Below, one piece after another: positions 58,915 to 64,000 of a stretch of 64,000 nt of DNA (position 1 is its first letter; every line of letters begins with the position of its first letter). The position numbers and the translations under genes are program-made. A model generated the notes under the pieces. That model was not told the origin of the DNA. It worked only from the letters and a program-made list of their open reading frames with translations, and did no database searches. The DNA comes from Buddleja alternifolia (lineage: Eukaryota; Streptophyta; Magnoliopsida; Lamiales; Scrophulariaceae): NCBI GenBank assembly GCA_019426215.1, contig CM033397.1:25856480-25920479 (forward strand), in the 5' to 3' direction.

Positions 58915-59465
58915 TATATTTGAAGGTTTCCTTCATTTTTCAAGTACTGGGGAAGTGTGAAGTTGAAAAAGTTGGTAAAGAATCGGTTTGTATGTTTATA
59001 TTATATGTGTATATATATATATGTTTATATTATATATATATGTTTCTGCAAAAATTTGCAGATTTGAAGATGTTCTTCAAATCCCATTTGGGTGCTCACG
59101 CCAACTAATCAAGGATTAGGTGTTTATTTGTCTACTCATAAATCTCTAGCATTATTTCTCCACCATTAAAGGATGTTCTTCAATTATATATATGTTTATA
59201 TTTGAAGGTTTCCTTCATTTTTCGAGTACTGGGGAAGTGTGAAGTTGAAAAAGTTGGTAAAGAATCGGTTTGTATGTTTATATTATATGTGTATATATAT
59301 ATATGTTTATATTATATATATATGTTTCTGCTAAAATTTGCAGATTTGAAGATGTTCTTCAAATCCCATTTGGGTGCTCACGCCAACTAATCAAGGATTA
59401 GGTGTTTATTTGTCTACTCATAAATCTCTAGCATTATTTCTCCACCATTAAAGGATGTTCTTCAA
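58911..59465 (+). repeat. Two-copy tandem duplication, 282-bp period
   Basis: 58911-59192 and 59193-59465 are nearly identical (for example TTTTTCAAG versus TTTTTCGAG near 58940 and 59222). Each contains short TA runs and a GCAGATTTGAAGA motif. The second copy ends where the sequence turns to further partial GCAGATTTGAAGA repeats (59478-59560). The 62-codon frames inside are by-products, not genes. Confidence 0.88.
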
Positions 59466-60202
59466 ATTTGCATTTTTGCAGATTTGAAGATGTTAAATGC
59501 AGATTTGAAGACAAAAATGCAGATTTGAAGATGGGCTTCAAATTGATTTTGTAGATTTGAAGATAGGAGTGAAGGTGGACAAGAATAGGAGTGAAGGTGG
59601 TAGGCGGCGGCGGCGGCAGTTGGTTTTGTGTGGTTGATGCGGTAGTGTATATATATATATATATGCACACACATATATTAATGGATGTAAATAGTATATA
59701 TATAGGATCAAGATCGAATACATACCCTCTCTTAGATAAGATCTAAGACCCAATATACATCATTGGATACATTAAATCCAACAGTCCAAAAAATAAGGAA
59801 TAAACAGGCATGAAAAAAATAGAAAATAGGGATTAGGGGTATAATGGACAAAATGACAAAATTATACATCACCCATTTACCAAAAATAACGGCAATCATC
59901 TCCTGCAATCTCTCAAAAACTGATACCCACGAACTCAGCCATTTATTATCACAATCTCAGCCCGAGATTAACGCATTCAATTTATAGAATCGTATTAACC
60001 TCAGATTTCGTTCAATTATCACAAAAAAAAATTCTGAAACCCACGAAAAAATTCTGAAAATCGAGATTGCAAACCCAGAATCTGAAAAGATTGAATTCCA
60101 CATGTTTTCGCTTACATCATTGTTATTTGCTTTGATTTTTTATTTTTGAATGTTCTGTTATTTCTGTATATTGCTTAATTAGTAAACTATAATGGTGATA
60201 TA
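59466..60202. other. Non-coding stretch with short repeats
   Basis: Contains GCAGATTTGAAGA mini-repeats, a GGC trinucleotide run near 59604-59617 and a TA run near 59648-59663. The rest is AT-rich without recognisable genes. Confidence 0.5.
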
Positions 60203-61088
60203 CCATATATTGTGATTTGAACACATTATACAGCTCATTATATTAAATTATACAGCGTATTATATTACATTATACAGTTCATACAATAGGGATATACAAC
60301 ATGTGATTGTGCTCCTTTCAACAGTCAGTTGAATATATTATACAGCATTTTGTACTACATTATACAGTATATTATAACCTATTATACAGTATCATATAAG
60401 CCATTATACAGTGAATCCAATAGCTAATTAATCCATTATATAATAGTTAATAATCAAATATACGATAAATATAAACAAGGTAAAGTACGAAAATAATGGA
60501 AATAAATAAAAATAAAAATAAAAATCCGACTGAAAACACAAAAACGCGAAAAAACCTATTAAAACGATGGAATTTGGACCCGATAGGGTGGTGCTCAGCA
60601 TACTTAAGATAAGTATCTGAGTTGTTTTTAAAACGACGTTTCCAACCATATATTGTGATTTGAACACATTATACAGCTCATTATATTAAATTATACAGCG
60701 TATTATATTACATTATACAGTTCATACAATAGGGATATACAACATGTGATTGTGCTCCTTTCAACAGTCAGTTGAATATATTATACAGCATTTTGTACTA
60801 CATTATACAGTATATTATAACCTATTATACAGTATCATATAAGCCATTATACAGTGAATCCAATAGCTAATTAATCCATTATATAATAGTTAATAATCAA
60901 ATATACGATAAATATAAACAAGGTAAAGTACGAAAATAATGGAAATAAATAAAAATAAAAATAAAAATCCGACTGAAAACACAAAAACGCGAAAAAACCT
61001 ATTAAAACGATGGAATTTGGACCCGATAGGGTGGTGCTCAGCATACTTAAGATAAGTATCTGAGTTGTTTTTAAAACGACGTTTCCAA
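60203..61088. repeat. Two-copy tandem duplication, 443-bp period, ATTATACAG-rich
   Basis: 60203-60645 and 60646-61088 look identical by eye. Each copy starts CCATATATTGTGATTTG, carries seven ATTATACAG motifs in its first half, and ends with a GC-richer part (GACCCGATAGGGTGG, AAAACGACGTTTCCAA). Confidence 0.88.
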
Positions 61089-61560
61089 CAAAATTCCAAA
61101 AACAGTTTTTGCCTTTCGGAAATTTAAAATATATTTTTTTTTATTATTTTTTTAAAGCAAAACGCAGTAGATGAGTGGTGATATACAATGTAGTATGTAG
61201 TGACATCACAATTAGTGATTTTTTAAACCATCATACAGTAGCTTATAAACCATTATACAGTAGTTTGTAACCCATTATACAGTAAATACAACTGTAATAT
61301 ACAGTGTGTGATTAGTGACATATAATTAGTGATTTCAAACCATTATATAGTATCTTATAAACAACTATACAGTATGTTATAACATTTTATACAGTATCTT
61401 ACACCCCATTATAGAGTGTGTGTTTATACATCATACAATTACAATTTTATAATTATTATACAGTATCTTATAAGTCATTATACATTATGGTATAACACAT
61501 AATACAATGTATTGTAACTCATTATACAGTATATTATAACTAATTATACAATATATTTAC
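61089..61560. repeat. Dispersed ATTATACAG motif tract
   Basis: Continuation of the same motif outside the duplication: about ten more ATTATACAG or close variants between 61230 and 61560, spaced 20-40 bp. No coding frame. Confidence 0.65.
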
Positions 61561-61918
61561 TGTATAATGCAGTTCCTGGAGATTCTATTTGTCTTGTTCA
61601 TATAGCAAAATTGTTTGCAGAGACTCTATTTGTTTCTTTAAAACAACATCTTCAATTCTCTCTATATACTCAAAACTTGCAGATTAGTTTCAATTATGTC
61701 GGATTTCAATTCATTATACCTTTTTTTTTAATCGAAAATTGGCTGTGAAGGTTTGGAAATTCTAGAGAGAGAATCAACATTCAACACCATTCTAGAGAGA
61801 GAAATAACACCATTCTTCTCTATATACTCAGAACTTGCAGGTTAGTTTTTCTAATTATTGCCCCAATTACTAGAATCGCTGCGAAAATGAGGAAAAATTG
61901 ATCCTCTTGACCTAATCT
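61561..61918. other. Non-coding stretch
   Basis: AT-rich. The phrase TCTAGAGAGAGAA appears twice (61762 and 61791), and TTCTCTATATACTCA-like segments recur near 61660 and 61817. No gene. Confidence 0.5.
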
Positions 61919-61978
61919 CGGCGCCGGGGAGAGCGGCGCGCGGCCGGGGCGCGGGAGCGCGCGCGGGGCGAGCGAGAC
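61919..61978. other. Extremely GC-rich island of 60 bp
   Basis: Composed almost only of G and C with many GCGCG steps, in otherwise AT-rich DNA. It marks an abrupt break between non-coding repeats and a retrotransposon fragment. Confidence 0.8.
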
Positions 61979-62194
61979 TGAAGTTGCGATTTTTGCCTTG
62001 TTTCAAAGCGGGGGCCAGCCACTGGCCATCTGTTCCCCATTGCGTGTTGCCCCTTTTTGCGTCATTTATGTTTTGGAAATTACCAATTCATGTATGTCAC
62101 CTCTTGCCTACCTGCCCTTATCATCCTCCCTTAAAGATCAAATCACAATTCCTGCGCTTTACATCGGGCCTTGGGCTCACATTGTTTAACTGGT
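61979..62194. other. Unassigned segment before the third Sirevirus-like copy
   Basis: About 215 bp of mixed composition, with no recognisable match to integrase although the integrase frame begins right after it. Origin unknown. Confidence 0.4.
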
Positions 62195-64000
62195 CTAGCT
62201 TTTGTGCAGAAAATGGAATACATCATGAGTATTCAGCTCCCAGCAACTCCCCAACAAAATGGTTTGCTGAGCGCCGGAACCGAATGCTTAAGGATCCGCT
62301 AGGACTATGTTAGCTGAATCCCGATTGCTCCTAGATTTTGGGCCGAAGCGATCAACACTGCTTGTTCACTCAAAATCGCTGCATGATCAACAAAAGCATG
62401 GAAACTCCATATGAACTATGGAAGGGACGTAAGCCAAATATTTCATATTTTCACGTCGTTGGTTCTAAATGTTTTATCCATAATAATGGATTCCAAAGCC
62501 TAAAGACTTTTGATCCTAAAGCGGATGAAGGAATCTTTCTAGGCTACGCCAAAATGGAAGAATTTTCGCATTCTCAATAAGATCAAATCGAAGGTTGAGG
62601 AATCTATTCATGTTGTGTTTGATGATGCTAACCAAGAGCCGAGTAAGGTAAATGTAAATGATGTAGGAGTTGAGATCTATGTCATCAAGCGTCCAAGATT
62701 ACTATTGATGCAGATACTGACGATGATGATGAGATCTCAGTGCTTCCTCCTAAGAATACTCTGAGATCAATCTAAATTATCATGTAAGAAATGCTGATGA
62801 TCATGAAGAGAATGATCATCAAAGCAAAGAAGGAATCGTGAACTTGAAGCGCCTACCAGAGATGGTCAAGCGAATGATTCTCAAGCGCCTGTTCATCCTC
62901 AAAACCCTTCCAAACAGATAGACTATGGCTGCGTGACCATCCACCTCAGCAAATTATTGGAGATATTGGAGCCCCAGTTAGAACTAGAGCCGCTACATTC
63001 AATGAGGCTATGTTCGCAAGCTTTCTATCTCAATATGGAACCTAAGAAAGTGGATGAAGCGTTAAGTGATCCAAGTTGGATTGAAGCTATGCAAGAAGAG
63101 CTCAATCATTTGAGCGAAATAAAGTTTGGATGCTAGTACCAAGACCAACTCACCAAGGAGTTATTGGAACTAGATGGTATAGAAACAAGATGGATGAAGA
63201 TGGCATTGTTGTAAGAAATAAGGCCAGACTCGTAGCTCAAGGATATTGCCAAGAGGAGGTATTGACTTTGATGAGACATACGCTCTTGTTGCTCGTCTTG
63301 AAGCAATCCGCATTTTCTAGCGTACGCAGCGTTTAACAATTTACAGTATTTCAAATGGATGTAAAGAGTGCCTTCCTGAATGGTAAACTCCAAGAAGAAG
63401 TGTATGTGGAGCAACCACCAGGATTCATCAACAATCATGGTAAGGGTATGGTTTACAAGCTAGAAAAAACACTTTATGGGCTTAAGCAAGCACCCCGAGC
63501 ATGGTATGACCCTCCCTCTATCTTTCTTATTGGTAAAGGCTTTTCAAAAGGCAGCGTTGACACAACGTTATTTAAAATTACCAATGATGAAGATATTCTC
63601 TTAGTTCAAATTTACGTTGATGACATTATATTTGGTTCTACTAACAAGCGTCTGTGTGAGAAATTTTCGAAAATGATGCAAGAACAATTTGAAATGAGCA
63701 TGATGGGTGAATTAACTTTCTTCTTAGGACTACAAGTTAAACAACTCCCTAATGGCATATTTATCAACCAAGCTAAATATACACGAGATATGATTAAGAA
63801 ATTTGGTATGGAAAATGCATCATATTCAAAAATTCCAATGAGTCAAACGCTTAAGTTAGATAAAGATGAAAGTGGAAAGAAAGTTGATATCACTAATTAT
63901 AGAGGTATCATAGGATCACTTCTTTATCTCACTGCCAGTGGACCTGATATTATGTTTTCGGTATGTATGTGTGCACGATTTCAAGCTGATCCTAAAGAGT
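62195..64000 (+). mobile_element. Sirevirus-like element, copy 3, plus strand, partial
   Basis: Begins inside the integrase core (FCAENGIHHEYSAP) and proceeds through the integrase C-terminus, linker and RT to the window edge. The sequence is closely related to copies 1 and 2 but on the opposite strand. The left end is truncated at the unassigned segment after the GC island. Confidence 0.85.
62195..64000 (+). pseudogene. Integrase and reverse transcriptase fragment, copy 3
   Basis: Integrase Glu region AERRNRMLKD, then [16 protein letters not shown] and [71 protein letters not shown] (about 63357-63392), [15 protein letters not shown] (63613-63624), LGLQVKQLPNGIF, and continuing past YRGIIGSLLYL at the edge. 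Numerous 1-2 bp indels, especially at 62230-62340 and 62570-62930, break the frame. The last 650 bp are largely open. Confidence 0.83.

Noticed and set aside
58920..59390. Two 62-codon frames in the 282-bp duplication
   Set aside because: Identical because the DNA is duplicated; translation of TA runs and no gene-like features.
60428..61099. Minus-strand frames of 69-79 codons in the 443-bp duplication
   Set aside because: Hydrophobic translations of AT-rich repeats, present twice only because of the duplication.
1..64000. CRISPR arrays, operons, bacterial-type regulatory sites
   Set aside because: The sequence is clearly plant nuclear; the regular repeats found are transposon or satellite-like.

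Overview
The window is plant nuclear DNA: AT-rich, intron-bearing, and almost entirely transposable elements. A broken cytochrome P450 gene of CYP76 type points to a eudicot, and its sequence style suggests an asterid such as Lamiales (inference). No intact host gene is visible. At least five LTR-retrotransposon bodies, three solo or fragment LTRs and several DNA transposons are nested in one another. Several ends were fixed to the base by matching target-site duplications (TSDs).

Layout. 1-522: flank with one unrecognised short ORF. 523-15788: a very large Ty1/copia element on the minus strand (Sirevirus-like, TSD ATGTA, initiator-Met tRNA primer site) with gag, pol and an extra 3' envelope-like gene; a solo LTR (7583-9318, TSD GGTAC) splits its reverse transcriptase/RNase H. 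15838-18641: a non-autonomous Mutator-like element (9-bp TSD) that itself carries a 1.67-kb solo LTR (16160-17829, TSD ATTTC). 18651-21602: non-coding, with a cluster of perfect hairpins. 21603-25992: a decayed plus-strand copia element whose 3' LTR is cut by a second Sirevirus-like copy (25993-37893, minus). That copy is truncated inside gag and joined to a fragment of an unrelated LTR (to 38637). 38801-41097: a MITE and a hAT element (8-bp TSD). 41298-57690: the CYP76-like pseudogene, split by a tandem LTR-internal-LTR-internal-LTR copia array (41417-56912, TSD CCTTT). 57811-61560: a CACTA end, a TA microsatellite, two kinds of tandem duplication and an ATTATACAG-rich repeat tract. 61919-61978: a very GC-rich island. 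62195-64000: a third Sirevirus-like copy, plus strand, running off the window.

Two observations stand out. First, the envelope-like gene of both longer Sirevirus-like copies carries two short introns (79-82 bp) at the same places with the same phase. In one copy the exons keep frame at both junctions. The gene also has a shared TATA-like leader, so it looks like a separately transcribed, spliced gene carried by a retrotransposon. Second, the P450 gene was hit by one retrotransposon that later became a two-unit tandem: the middle LTR looks like a recombinant of the outer two, and both internal regions carry the same three reading-frame lesions.

All boundaries and frames were read by eye. Family names are from recognised motifs, not from a database search.
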